Shown here piece after piece: positions 54,512 to 64,000 of a DNA stretch of 64,000 bases. Source of the DNA: Toxonevra muliebris (taxonomy: Eukaryota; Arthropoda; Insecta; Diptera; Pallopteridae); contig OY829330.1 in the NCBI GenBank assembly GCA_963691655.1, positions 20,709,389-20,773,388 of the forward strand, given 5' to 3'. Position 1 is the stretch's first letter, and each line of letters begins with the position of its first letter. The position numbers and the translations under genes were made by a program. The notes beneath the pieces were generated by a model. That model saw nothing but the letters and a program-made list of their open reading frames with translations. It was not told the DNA's origin and ran no database searches.

Positions 54512-54708
54512 ACAATCAATATTACTGGAGTACCAATCTTATTTAATGGTGAACCACGCCACTTATACGTAGTCTGTGCTCTCGTAATATTAAAGTTGTA
54601 ACTGCCACTTAACCTCAAAGCTACACACGTTGTTCAAGATGGCGCAGATATTTCTGTAAGAATAATTTCTTCACAGAAAAATATTTGCACAAATATATTT
54701 TCGGATAT

Positions 54709-54985
54709 TGGGACGTCGGGTGGCAAATAAAAGGCAATATTTTTCGTTGCACGATTGATCGAAAATCTAAATTTTATTTAATTTTATAAAATTACACATT
54801 TGTGTTTTAAGCACCCGTTTGCCCAATGTACAAAAAATAAATGGAAAATTAATGTGTATGTATTTACCGGCGACTGCAGCAGAACTAAAGACAGAAAATG
54901 AATGAAGTTTTGACAGTTTGCTTGAGCAGTGTTGCCTTTCGGAGTACTTTTAAAGGTGTAGACACAATAGGCTAGCACCGCAACA
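54709..54985 (-). repeat. 5' LTR of BEL/Pao 2
   Basis: 277 bp, plus strand TGGGACGTCGGGTGGC to GGCTAGCACCGCAACA. It matches the other LTR except for a 32-bp deletion and a few substitutions. The leader and primer site lie at 54512-54708; no obvious tRNA complement was identified. Confidence 0.95.
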
Positions 54986-55206
54986 GTTTGTATGTATGTC
55001 TTTTTTAGAAATGAACACGATTGACGATGAATTCGCAAGCGTGGATCGATGACATCATTGTTTATTTCGCAATCCTTTGTGAAATATTGCGTGACTTAGC
55101 CATACGTCACTTAAATCTTAAAAATTTTCGTTTCCTTTTGTCAAATCTGTGTAAGCAGTTTGTAACTTTAACATTTGTTTGCTGTGTAAATCTCAAAGTA
55201 TCGCCA

Positions 55207-56170
55207 ATGGAAAGCCAGCAGCAACAACAAATGGAACGTGATCCTCCACGTCGAAGCCCACGTGTCCATGTTTCGATAATCGCCAATGAATCTACGAAGG
55301 ATATGAACGTTGCCACATCAAACGCCGCTTCACCTGCTGAAGCCACGATAAGTGCTGCTGCTGTAGCACAAGCCTCAGTCAGGGATACTCCCACTGCCAG
55401 TGGAGTTTCCCCAACAGTCACAGATACATCTGTAGCTGCCACAGTAGCCCGTCAAGATAGTGTATTACAAACTATTCAAAAACGCATTTCCTTTCTGGAG
55501 AATCATTTAAAAAGTGCTCAGATAAAAATAAAAGAACGCGATTTACAAAATAAAAAGCTAAGGGATGCGCTCCAGAATAACTCTGCCAGCGTATCAACCA
55601 GCACTGCTGCCGCCGTACCTATCGCCGATGCACTTAGCGCTGCCTGAGTCGCGCTGCTACCGCCAACGCAGATGTCGACTGCGCAACTGTTAAATGTATC
55701 TGAAAATACGGGACTTGGTCCACCATTTTCTGAATCCCGTTGCTTACCGCCGCTAGCCACATCAATCCCGTACGATTCAACTAATGTACAGTCTACAAAT
55801 GCCAACGGCAAATAGTTTCTACACAAATTCAACCGCCGCTGGCGTTTCGCCGCACTACGCCATTCGCCATGCAACGCCAACTGTCTCTGCCAACACACTT
55901 GGTACATTTGCACAGTCATCATTACATCTACCAAGAAAACTCCAAGAGTTGCCTGAGTTCAGCGGGAAGTCTGAGGACTGGCCAATATTTGTAAGTGCGT
56001 ACATAGAATCTACCGTTGCCTATGGTTATAGCCATTTGGAGAACAATTAACGACTTCAGAAGTGCCTTAAAGGCGAAGCACGCGAAACTGTTAAATCACT
56101 GCTTATTCACCCGAACAACGTTAACAGCATCATTGAACAATTGAGGTTTCGTTTTGAAGGTTTCGTTGGA
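55207..56170 (+). pseudogene. gag: BEL/Pao D gag fragment
   Basis: The likely start is MESQQQQQMERDPPRRSPR at 55207. An Ala/Ser/Thr-rich region and a coiled-coil-like LQTIQKRISFLENHLKSAQ follow. After a TGA at 55645-55647 and a frameshift, LQELPEFSGKSEDWPIFVSAYIES and LQKCLKGEARETVKSLLI give the DUF1759 capsid signature. Homology ends near 56170, 145 bp before element 3. Confidence 0.88.
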
Positions 56171-56310
56171 ATAGCGAATAAATTAACAATGAAGGGGATA
56201 ATTGGGTTTACTGTATGTACTATAGTAAATTTATTATAAAGTTAAACAAGGGTTTGAATAAATATTAATAAAATATATGATAACAAAGGATTTATACAGA
56301 ATTTGTGTGT

Positions 56311-56315
56311 ATAAC
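56311..56315. repeat. Target-site duplication of BEL/Pao 3, left copy
   Basis: ATAAC here and at 62084-62088, the 5-bp size typical of BEL/Pao. Confidence 0.95.
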
Positions 56316-56623
56316 TGTCGTGAACGCAGTGGCAACTATGTCTTACTTTTTTACTCCTTTTTATTAAAGCTTTTATTTTTGTACACGGCAACACTGTCCG
56401 CAACAGTTAATTTTCTATTTCATTTTAAAACATTCGATTTTGCATTGAGACTGTTGCTGGCTGTGGTATTGTGTAGTCCAATCGAGTAAGTGAACTATTT
56501 GTAATTTAATGTACTTGTAATCTTATGTATTATACATATATGTATTTTTTAGAGAATAAACCTACTCATAAAATCTATTTGAGTTTATTCACATTTGGAA
56601 CTAGTCAGCAACGGTTAACCACA
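56316..56623 (+). repeat. 5' LTR of BEL/Pao 3
   Basis: TGTCGTGAACGCAGTGGC to GGTTAACCACA. A polyadenylation-like AATAAA (56555) lies near the end. The sequence to 56686 is the leader, in which no clear tRNA complement was identified. Confidence 0.96.
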
Positions 56624-56686
56624 AACTTTATTCTTCGATTGCAACTCCCTTCAAATATGTGGCATTGGGATTTGCATTGACAGCTA

Positions 56687-59107
56687 ATGGTCGATTCTCC
56701 TATCAGAAAAAGTAGCAGAAACACGAAAGGTATTCCACCAAGACGTTTAGGATTCAGCGAAGAAGACATGCCTGACATACCTCGTACTCCAACAAATAGT
56801 GTAGAAAGCAGGGTAATACTTGACAGAAATGTGCCATCTAACAGTAGTGCCGGCGCTTCAAGCAACGACGCAGTCATAACGGCAAGTGTAGACGTCAGCG
56901 GTGTAAACAGGTACACCGTTAGCGCTGAGAATAGAAATACAGTTGGTAATTCAACGGAGATTGAACGAGTAACGGCAGATCTGAATAGAAAAATTACAGT
57001 TATGCAGAATGAGTTTCAACGACAGTTACACGAGCTCGGCAGAGTATTTGCGGATAACAGTACCCGGCTACAAAGTTCAATGCAGTCGCTACATCAGGAG
57101 ATAGCAAGTAGAACCGTTTCAAATAATTTACCGGGTGTGGGCAATACCAGTGCACCTACAACTACTCAAAATGCAAATGGCACCGAAACGCTCTTACATT
57201 TGAGCAATCAATTGCAATCATTAGAGATTAACGTTAGTAATATTAATAATCAACAGCAACTTAGATATGCAAAACTTGTCGATTTGCCAAAGTTTGGAGG
57301 AAATCCATTAGACTGGCCTATGTTTGAGCGATCATTTGAGGATACTACTTTGGAATTTCAATACACGCATACACGAAATGTTATTCGGCTGCGTGATGCA
57401 CTGCACGGTGATGCCAAAATGTCGGTTGACGCCTTATTGCCTTATCCCGACAGCGTACCAGAAATAATTAAAACTTTAAAGGAAAATTTTGGAAGGCCAG
57501 ACCAAATAATTAATAGTCAAGTTCTTGAAATAAGAAATATACCTGTCATCCCAGCAGGCAATGTGGGGTTAATTATACCATTTGCTAACCGAGTAAAAAA
57601 TATGACAGCATTCATCAGGTATGCGAAAGCTGAACAGCGCCTATGTGATACCACACTGCTGAGTGAGCTGGTAGCAAAGACTCCGATTGACGAACAGATG
57701 AAATGGGCTGAGCATAAAGAAAATTTGCCAACATATGCCAATATAGAGAATTTTAGCATTTTTTTGAATACTCTCGCAAAAAGAGCAAACGCTGTTGTAG
57801 ATTCATGGCCTAGGGCTGCGCTAGAGGCAGCACCATCTTCTTCACGTGGTAGACTGTACGAAGCAGGTCAGAGTAGAGCCGAAAGGAAACGAGTTTTGGT
57901 TACTAATGTCCAAGGCAGCTGCTTACTCTGCAACGGGAATTGTATCAAATTGATGAATTGCTCTGAATTTAAAAAATTGTCACCAAATGAGCGTTGGGTG
58001 AAGGTGAAAGAACTTAGGGTCTGCTTTTCGTGCCTAAAAAGAGGTCATTCGCTAAATAAGTGTTATAGTAAAAGGAAATGCATTGTAAATGGCTGCGACA
58101 AAATGCATAATAATCTTCTTCACGTAGAAACGAATATTCGTACAGTGGTGAATGCCGACGTTAACGCCCAAGAAGCGCGCACAAATCAGGTGGCGCGAAA
58201 CTACAGTATTGATGCAGAAAATTCAGAAATATGGTTTCAAATTATACCTGTCACGGTTACAGCTGCAAACAAGTCAATCAACACTTACGGATTCATCGAC
58301 CAAGGAGCGTCGCACTCCATGATAGAATGGGACTTGGCTGAGGAGCTAGAGTTAGCTGGTCCAACTGACACTCTCTCGCTACATTGGCTCGGGAATGTCA
58401 CAACTACTAACCCTACACGGTTGGTTGACCTAGAGATTCGGGGAAGAGGTGAGCAGTGTAAATCTCACCGTATGTCAAATGTATACACGGTTCGCGACAT
58501 GAATTTACCTAAACAGTCGCTCAACTTGGCGCAAATTAAGAGTTGTAAAAATTTACAAATACGACTGCCTGCCGTTAACTATAGAGAAGCGCAACCTCAA
58601 ATTCTCATTGGTCTCGATCATGCGCATTTATTCACGCCCTTGGAGCTCCGAGTCACGTTATCGGATACAGGTCCTATTGCCATGAGAACTTCTTTGGGAT
58701 GGGTGGTGTACGGAAGTGGTGCCACCAATCGGTCTAGAGCAGAAAGCCGTTTGCTCCTAACAAAGAGCAACAGAAGATTGGAAGAGTTAGAGCTGCTGTT
58801 AAAAAACTATTTTACAAACGAGAGTTTTGGTGTCACCGCTAAATGCGAATCTCTACTGTCTGAAAACGGCAAACTTGCGATGGCTATAATGGAGGCGAAG
58901 ACAAAACGCACACAAGAAAGGTTTGAGGTCGGTTTGCTATGGGCTCATAATTTTTCTTCTTTTCCAGATAGTTTTGAAATGGCGAAAAAACGTCTAGAAG
59001 GCATTGAAAAGAAAATGGCAAAGGATGCTGAGTTTGCTTGCCAATATATAGAGAAAATCGACAGTTACATTATGCAAGGTTACGCAAGGAAGTTAAGCGC
59101 TGATTAA
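56687..59107 (+). CDS. gag-pol: BEL/Pao 3 gag-protease-RT start
   Basis: 806 codons. Residues about 85-120 form a helical stretch (IERVTADLNRKITVMQNEF). A capsid-like DUF1759 region starts near 197 (LVDLPKFGGNPLDWPMFERSF). Knuckles are CLLCNGNC near 412 and CFSCLKRGHSLNKC near 445, the latter a canonical C-x2-C-x4-H-x4-C. Protease follows near 533 (YGFIDQGASHSMIEWDL, D-Q-G in place of D-T/S/E-G) with QILIGLDHAHLFTPLEL. RT begins near 725 (RFEVGLLWAHNF). It ends at an in-frame TAA; the RT frame continues beyond it. Confidence 0.94.
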   Translation: MVDSPIRKSSRNTKGIPPRRLGFSEEDMPDIPRTPTNSVESRVILDRNVPSNSSAGASSNDAVITASVDVSGVNRYTVSAENRNTVGNSTEIERVTADLNRKITVMQNEFQRQLHELGRVFADNSTRLQSSMQSLHQEIASRTVSNNLPGVGNTSAPTTTQNANGTETLLHLSNQLQSLEINVSNINNQQQLRYAKLVDLPKFGGNPLDWPMFERSFEDTTLEFQYTHTRNVIRLRDALHGDAKMSVDALLPYPDSVPEIIKTLKENFGRPDQIINSQVLEIRNIPVIPAGNVGLIIPFANRVKNMTAFIRYAKAEQRLCDTTLLSELVAKTPIDEQMKWAEHKENLPTYANIENFSIFLNTLAKRANAVVDSWPRAALEAAPSSSRGRLYEAGQSRAERKRVLVTNVQGSCLLCNGNCIKLMNCSEFKKLSPNERWVKVKELRVCFSCLKRGHSLNKCYSKRKCIVNGCDKMHNNLLHVETNIRTVVNADVNAQEARTNQVARNYSIDAENSEIWFQIIPVTVTAANKSINTYGFIDQGASHSMIEWDLAEELELAGPTDTLSLHWLGNVTTTNPTRLVDLEIRGRGEQCKSHRMSNVYTVRDMNLPKQSLNLAQIKSCKNLQIRLPAVNYREAQPQILIGLDHAHLFTPLELRVTLSDTGPIAMRTSLGWVVYGSGATNRSRAESRLLLTKSNRRLEELELLLKNYFTNESFGVTAKCESLLSENGKLAMAIMEAKTKRTQERFEVGLLWAHNFSSFPDSFEMAKKRLEGIEKKMAKDAEFACQYIEKIDSYIMQGYARKLSAD

Positions 59108-59929
59108 GCTGCTATAAAAACCGCCAACAAAAAGGGCATAAGAATAGTTTTTGATGCGGCAGCGGAAATTAATGGTACTTCGCTGAACAACGCTCTCATA
59201 CCCGGACCTGATTTAAACCAGCCCCTGCTTTCGATATTATTTAAATTTCGCCAATCTCCGGTAGCAGTCTGCGGTGATGTTCGTGAAATGTTTCTGCAAG
59301 TGGCCGTGCGAGAAGAAGATCAGCAGGCTCAAAGGTTTTTGTGGCGTCGTGGGGATGAGTCACAGCCTATTGATACATACGTCATGAACCGTATGGTTTT
59401 TGGAGCGTCGTGTTCGCCGACCCTCGCTCAATTCGTTAAAAACAAAAACGCAGGGGAATTTAGCGATTTATGTCCACGAGCCGTTGAGGGCATAATCGAA
59501 CGACATTATGTTGATGACTATGTTGACTGTTTTGAGAGTGAAGATGAAGCTATTGAAGTCGTAAATAATGTCATAAAAATACACCGAAAAGGCGGGTTTG
59601 AACTACGAAACATAATATCCAACTCAACTGATGTGGTAAATGCGGTCAATGACAATGTCGAGAAGGAAAGTATCAGTATGGTAGATGTCAGTAAAGATAA
59701 CCTTGAGCGTATATTAGGAATGTATTGGTTGACAAACACAGATGAGTTTATGTTTGTCTTCAAGTTTCATCGTGTTCCGCCAGACATTGTAAATCGCTTA
59801 CGGAAACCAAGCAAAAGAGAGGTACTCAGTTTTGTCATGTCTATTTTCGACCCTTTTGGTATCCTGGCAGATTTGGTAATTTCATCGAAACTCATTATGC
59901 AGAAACTGTGGTCACTTGGCATACAGTGA
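59108..59929 (+). pseudogene. pol: BEL/Pao 3 reverse transcriptase
   Basis: It continues in frame after the TAA: GIRIVFDAAAEINGTSLNN, VCGDVREMFLQVAVREED (motif A), MVFGASCSPTLAQFVKNKNA, RHYVDDYVDCFES (intact YVDD) and FVMSIFDPFGILADLVIS (thumb). A TGA at 59927-59929 replaces the Trp expected in L-G-I-Q-W-D-E. Only two stops prevent a full-length RT. Confidence 0.94.
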
Positions 59930-60490
59930 GATGAAACGATTCCTGATGACGTTTATAGTAAATGGTCCATATGGTTTGTCGCCAACAGGATCTCCGAAAT
60001 CTTGGATGACAGTGACGTCAATCAGTGGAGATGGTTACCCACAGAAGTGAATGTTGCCGACGATGGCACTCGTGCAAAATTTCCTGCATTGTACAACCCA
60101 AATGGCCGATGGATTGCTGGGCCAGACTTTTTGTTGAAGGATGAAAATCATTGGCCGCGTCAACCCAATATAGTCACAGATACAACAGAAATTAGCGTTG
60201 AGCTCAGAACGAAACATCACATTTTTGCTGCAAAAAATGTAAGATATATCATACCAGATTTTAAACGTTTTTCGAATCTTTCCAGGTTAAAAAGATGCAC
60301 AGCCTGAATTCTTCGTTTCGTTCGAAATTGTAAAGCTAGGCGCCTGAAACGATTTATGAGCACTGATGGGCTCACAGCGGATGAAGAAGCAACCGCGGAA
60401 ATTTATCTTTGCCGCGCGGTGCAGCGAGAGGTATATTACAGCGAATTTGAACAGTTGCAAAACAACAAGCTTGTTAAAGAAGAAGTCCAC
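59930..60490 (+). pseudogene. pol: BEL/Pao 3 linker, RNase H deleted
   Basis: DETIPDDVYSKW is followed directly by SIWFVANRISEILDDSDVNQWRWLPTEVNVADDGT. In BEL A these flanks are separated by the RNase H domain (VDAS to SDS). The whole domain, on the order of 130 codons, is absent here. The reading frame is kept across the join. A TGA at 60305-60307 stands where Trp is expected. A frameshift near 60485 precedes integrase. Confidence 0.9.
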
Positions 60491-60492
60491 TG

Positions 60493-61734
60493 GTGCAACT
60501 GAATCCGTATATCGACGAAGATGGTGTATTACGTTTAAGAGGACGGATAGAGAACGCGCCCATGGTACAACTTTCGGCGAAACGACTAATTATCTTACCA
60601 AAGAATCATACATTTACGAGACTGGTTGTAGCTTGGTATCACGTAAAATGGCGACACATAAACACGAGCCTAATAATAAATGAAATTCGCCAGAAGTTTT
60701 GGGTGCCGTCGCTACGCGTTGTAGTTAAAAGCGTTGCATCGAGCTGCAATTTCTGTCGCATACGTAGAGCCGTACCTTCTCAGCCTATTATGGCACCTCT
60801 ACCCGTAGATCGTTTGACTGCCTTTATACGTCCGTTTACATACACCGGAGTCGATTTTTTCGGCCCTGTGACAGTCAGCGTTCGACGCCAAAGAGAAAAG
60901 CGTTGGGTAGCGCTATTCACCTGCCTGACAACCCGCGCTGTCCACTTGGAATTAGCGGCGGACTTGTCATCAGACTCCTTCCTCCTCTGTATACGCAATT
61001 TTATTAACAGGCGAGGAGTGCCGATTCAAATTCGAAGCGACAACGGCACTAATTTTGTGGGGCTACCAAAAGAGCTGCGAGGAGTCAACGATTTTATGGA
61101 CCACGGCACTATATCGGAAGGGTTAGCACCATTGGGAATACGATGGAAGTTTAATTGTCCTTCAAACCCCAGCGAAGGAGGCGTATGGGAGCGGTTAGTG
61201 CAGTCGGTTAAGAAGGCGCTTTACATAATGCTGAAAGAGTGTGCACCACGAGTTGATACATTGAATAGCCTATTGATAGAAGCGGAGAATATAGTAAATT
61301 CGCGCCCACTCACACACCTTCCTGTCACACCAGATGATCCAGAGCCACTCACTCCGAATCATTTCCTGCTCCATTCTGTGAACTCCACGCAGACTCCAGC
61401 GCCCATGGAGAAGAAGCTGCTATGCATGCGTAAACAATGGCGAATCGCACAAACTTTGAAAAATGGATTTTGGAAGCAGTGGTTGTTAGAATACCTACCG
61501 GAACTTACTCGTCGCAGTAAATGGTGTCAACCAACGAAAACATTTAAAGTTAACGACCAGGTACTTATATGCGAAACGGAGCTTCCCAGATCGCAGTGGA
61601 AGAGAGGTCGTGTATTAAAGCTCTATCAGGGGTTGGATGGTATCGTTCGATCTGCAGACGTCGAAACATCGCAGAGCGTATTAAAGAGGCCTATTTCTAA
61701 GCTGGCCATACTGGACGTAGTGGAAACCTTTTGA
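60493..61734 (+). pseudogene. pol: BEL/Pao 3 integrase
   Basis: A long open frame, intact inside but cut off from upstream pol by one frameshift. H-H-C-C zinc region: HTFTRLVVAWYHVKWRH with CNFCRIRR. DDE core: YTGVDFFGPVTVSV, IRSDNGTNFVG and GGVWERLVQSVKK. The C-terminal DUF5641-type domain is WLLEYLPELTRRSKW...VNDQVLICE. It ends at TGA 61732-61734, 45 bp before the 3' LTR. Confidence 0.95.
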
Positions 61735-61760
61735 ATAGTTTTTATTGAATACCCCCTGGT

Positions 61761-61779
61761 GAATTCATGGGGCCGGGGA
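61761..61779 (+). other. Polypurine tract of BEL/Pao 3
   Basis: ATGGGGCCGGGGA ends at the LTR boundary. It is interrupted by two pyrimidines yet clearly purine-rich. Confidence 0.8.
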
Positions 61780-62083
61780 TGTCGTGAACGCAGTGGCAAC
61801 TATGTCTTACTTTTTTACTCCTTTTTATTAAAGCTTTTATTTTTGTACACGGCAACACTGTCCGCAACAGTTAATTTTCTATTTCATTTTAAAACATTCG
61901 ATTTTGCATTGAGACTGTTGCTGGCTGTGGTATTGTGTAGTCCAATCGAGTAAGTAAACTATTTGTAATTTAATGTACTTGTAATCTTATGTATTTTATA
62001 TGTATTTTTTAGAGAATAAACCTACTCATAAAATCTATTTAAGTTTATTCACATTTGGAACTAGTCAGCAACGGTTAACCACA
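61780..62083 (+). repeat. 3' LTR of BEL/Pao 3
   Basis: TGTCGTGAACG to AACCACA, 304 bp, differing from the 5' LTR by GTGAAC/GTAAAC, TTTGAG/TTTAAG and a short indel in the ATGTATTATACATATATG stretch. ATAAC follows at 62084-62088. Confidence 0.96.
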
Positions 62084-62088
62084 ATAAC

Positions 62089-63342
62089 TATTTTGTGTAT
62101 AATTGTTTTGTCAAAAACAAATTTAAACTATATTGGCTGAATTCTCTTTGTTACTTTGATGTTGTTCATGTGCGAATGTCCACTGGGTTGCACTTCTTTT
62201 CAACTCACAGGTGAATAAACGCGTCAGAATTTGTTTATATGAACCGTTTGCGGTACTTCCTATGTATATAAAGAGAGAACGGAATTGGATCGTGAGATTA
62301 TGGTATGACTATGTGAAGAAAACGCGCCAATTTTATACGAGTATATAGAGAAAGTTTTTCGTATCTAAATACATATGTACTTTTTTTTTTTTTTAACTGA
62401 ATATTTATTCATTTACCGTAATTGCGGTAAACAATACGGGAATTTAAAATATATGAGAGGTTATGTTTTACTCGTAATGAGCTATGTAAATGGGGACTGT
62501 ACTTTTGTATGCACATGCAGAGTAAAAAGTACAGCTGTAATAATGTACTATTGTACCTTTTCAGTACATATAATATAGTGAAAAAGTTATTTAAATGTGT
62601 TCCAACTTACTTCATGTCCCTGGTTTTTCTTACTGATTGTTGTTGGTTTTTGGTGTAGATGCCACAACTGTCGTGGTGACCTTGTTGTTGGCGGTGTTGC
62701 TGTTCCTAATAGGGCTGCTGCTGCTGGTGGTTACGCTGTTTGATGGTGATTATGCTGTTGCTGGTGATTATTTTGTTGCTTGATGGTGATGATGCTGCTG
62801 CTGCTGGTGGTGATGCTGATCCTAGTAGAGCTTTGGTCTTTTAATTAATTGTGCGAAAATAAAACACTTTTCTGCTCTGGCGAGGTATTTTTTTTTTTTC
62901 GAAAGAGATTGGTCACCTTTTAATTACTTTGCTTTAATTACTTTTAATTACTTTATTCTTATGTTCCCTTTTTCTTAAGTTTTATAGAACAAGATATGCA
63001 CTGTATACTGTTTTATATGTTTCTAGTTTTTTTTTTTTGTCTTATAAAGTTTTGTAGCTTTTAAGAATTAATTTATATGTATTTCCTTTTAAATCACCAG
63101 ATTTTTCAACGCACTTTTCCAATTATACACTTGTCTTTATTATCTTATTTATCCGAAATTTCCAGATTTTATAGTTTATTTACTAGAGTATTTTCGGATC
63201 GACACAATATAAAATTTTTTTTTTTTTGGCAAAGTTTTCCACACACTATCAGCTTCCCTTTTTTCACGAATAAAGATGGACACGTCTTGTGTCTAGAACT
63301 TTCGCTGTTGGACTAGCGATGTGCACTTAGTGATTAATTTAG
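62089..63342. other. Non-coding region with imperfect trinucleotide repeats
   Basis: No gene recognised. At 62690-62820 there is a run of GCT, GGT and GAT triplets (GCTGCTGCTGCTGGTGG and similar). At 62915-62960 TTTTAATTACTTT is repeated. Several long T runs lie at 62380, 62890, 63030 and 63215. Confidence 0.6.
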
Positions 63343-63839
63343 TGTTGGAAAACGTTTTTTTTTGTTATAGTTGATTAGTACGAACGGCTGGTAGGTTGAA
63401 CGGCGCAACGTAAATTTTAAGGGTTGGTTTTAGTTTTTTTTTCTCGGATTATCGGAATCCGGCTCGAAGGATCATGTTTAAACGTATTCCAAAAGATAAC
63501 ACAATTTAGTTTTCACTTTATAAAGGTTTTAATAAAAAATTCAAAATGTTATAATTGCACTTCGTGTGCGTTTGAGGCGATTCAGATTCGCTTAGGTACA
63601 AGTATAAGTAATAATAAGAAGTGAGACAATAATGAGTGAGTGGGGGGCTTTTATAGCCGTTGCCACGATAAAATAACAAGCTTAGAATTATAAATATGAA
63701 AGCTTATAGTATATAACAGAGCATAATACATATTTTAGTACAAGTACTAGATTCAAATTAATATATGTAATAGAACAATTCAAAATAATGCAGAAAAGAA
63801 AAACATTAACAAATACATTAGTTGGAACTCTCTCCAACA
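63343..63839. repeat. Candidate solo LTR
   Basis: It begins TGTTGGAAAACG and ends CTCTCCAACA, so the termini are inverted (TGTTGGA/TCCAACA), a common LTR end type, over 497 bp. The right flank is BEL/Pao coding sequence. Flanking pentamers (TTTAG, CTAAG) are not a duplication, so this is tentative. Confidence 0.45.
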
Positions 63840-63840
63840 C

Positions 63841-64000
63841 TAAGTTTGTGCAAAGCCGATTTGCGCTGTGATGTCAAACATATTCTGCACCTGCCGATAC
63901 AGCCATACAACAACATCATGCCAAAAATACTCATTGGCCTCGACCAATGCCATTTAGGTCTGCCAAGAGAGTCTATGAATATCAAGAAAAACTGCAAGCA
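63841..64000 (+). pseudogene. pol: BEL/Pao D protease fragment, cut by window end
   Basis: The frame reads KADLRCDVKHILHLPIQPYNNIMPKILIGLDQCHLGLPRES. It aligns with LPIRPHKAVQAQILIGLDKVKLGVPLE of BEL A and the same region of element 3, downstream of the protease active site. It is open to the window edge. It may be the continuation of the gag at 55207-56170. Confidence 0.85.

Larger units (their letters stand above)
48359..54985 (-). mobile_element. BEL/Pao LTR retrotransposon 2
   Basis: Two LTRs (48359-48667, 54709-54985) enclose minus-strand gag, protease, RT, RNase H and integrase. LTR ends are TGGGACGTC and CGACA/CAACA. A polypurine tract lies against the left LTR. No exact target duplication is visible, although TGTATGTAT occurs near both outer edges. 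Several stops and frameshifts inactivate pol. Confidence 0.95.
56316..62083 (+). mobile_element. BEL/Pao LTR retrotransposon 3, youngest element
   Basis: It is complete from LTR to LTR with an exact ATAAC duplication. LTRs (308 and 304 bp) differ by two substitutions and one short indel. Gag-protease is one open frame of 806 codons. Pol stays in the same frame through three stop codons up to a frameshift near 60485. The RNase H domain is missing. Confidence 0.97.

Noticed and set aside
55021..55206. Upstream start of the 208-codon frame at 55021
   Set aside because: Residues before MESQQQQQ look like translated leader; BEL gag more plausibly starts at 55207.

Overview
This is an insect, very probably dipteran, nuclear window made almost entirely of transposable elements in various states of decay. 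No host protein-coding gene can be supported. The dipteran call rests on an AT-rich 28S rRNA fragment that reads like higher-fly 28S, carrying an R1 retrotransposon at the canonical R1 site, and on the mix of BEL/Pao, 412/mdg1-like Gypsy, Jockey, LOA, R1, P-like and hAT elements. A tephritid-type fly would fit but species cannot be read from the sequence.

Layout. 1-6037: minus-strand BEL/Pao element (A), its 3' end outside the window. 6065-6993: minus-strand LOA-type LINE remnant. 7040-23400: a minus-strand Jockey LINE split in two, with nested insertions between the halves. The main insertion is a plus-strand Gypsy element (A) at 7938-21238 with 201-bp LTRs and a GTAC target duplication. Inside Gypsy A sit a BEL-like solo LTR (11274-11571), a 5'-truncated LINE (13262-15071) and a hAT element in its 3' LTR (16218-21147) that itself holds a near full-length LINE. 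Next to it, a second hAT-like element (21295-22330) sits inside a repeat called X here. 23433-26797: Gypsy B (plus), whose gag holds a 1.07-kb non-coding insert. 26798-29290: Gypsy C (minus), meeting B in opposite orientation. 29296-32074: an R1 LINE followed by an orphan 28S rRNA fragment (32075-32410). 32470-32990: P-superfamily transposase remnant. 33000-35500: degenerate repeats, a second copy of X, and a hAT relic at 34428-35262. 35700-40104: a plus-strand LINE with nearly open RT.

40105-48358 is 8.2 kb with no recognisable gene. It is rich in structured repeats: a 337-bp tandem repeat, a 26-bp hairpin, a 97-bp perfect tandem duplication, a 1.1-kb segmental duplication enclosing a 33-bp minisatellite, a hairpin array with nested 50/100/199-bp periods, and two foldback-type structures. 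48359-54985: minus-strand BEL/Pao element 2 with both LTRs. 55207-56170 and 63841-64000: gag and protease pieces of a further BEL/Pao copy (D). 56316-62083: BEL/Pao element 3, the youngest element seen, with ATAAC target duplications and nearly identical LTRs but lacking an RNase H domain.

The genes do not form a host pathway. They are gag, protease, reverse transcriptase, RNase H and integrase parts of LTR elements, endonuclease/RT parts of LINEs, and transposase scraps. Almost every reading frame is broken by stops, frameshifts or nested insertions, as in heterochromatin or a piRNA-cluster-like region. Boundaries marked approximate come from loss of recognisable protein similarity. No database search was run.
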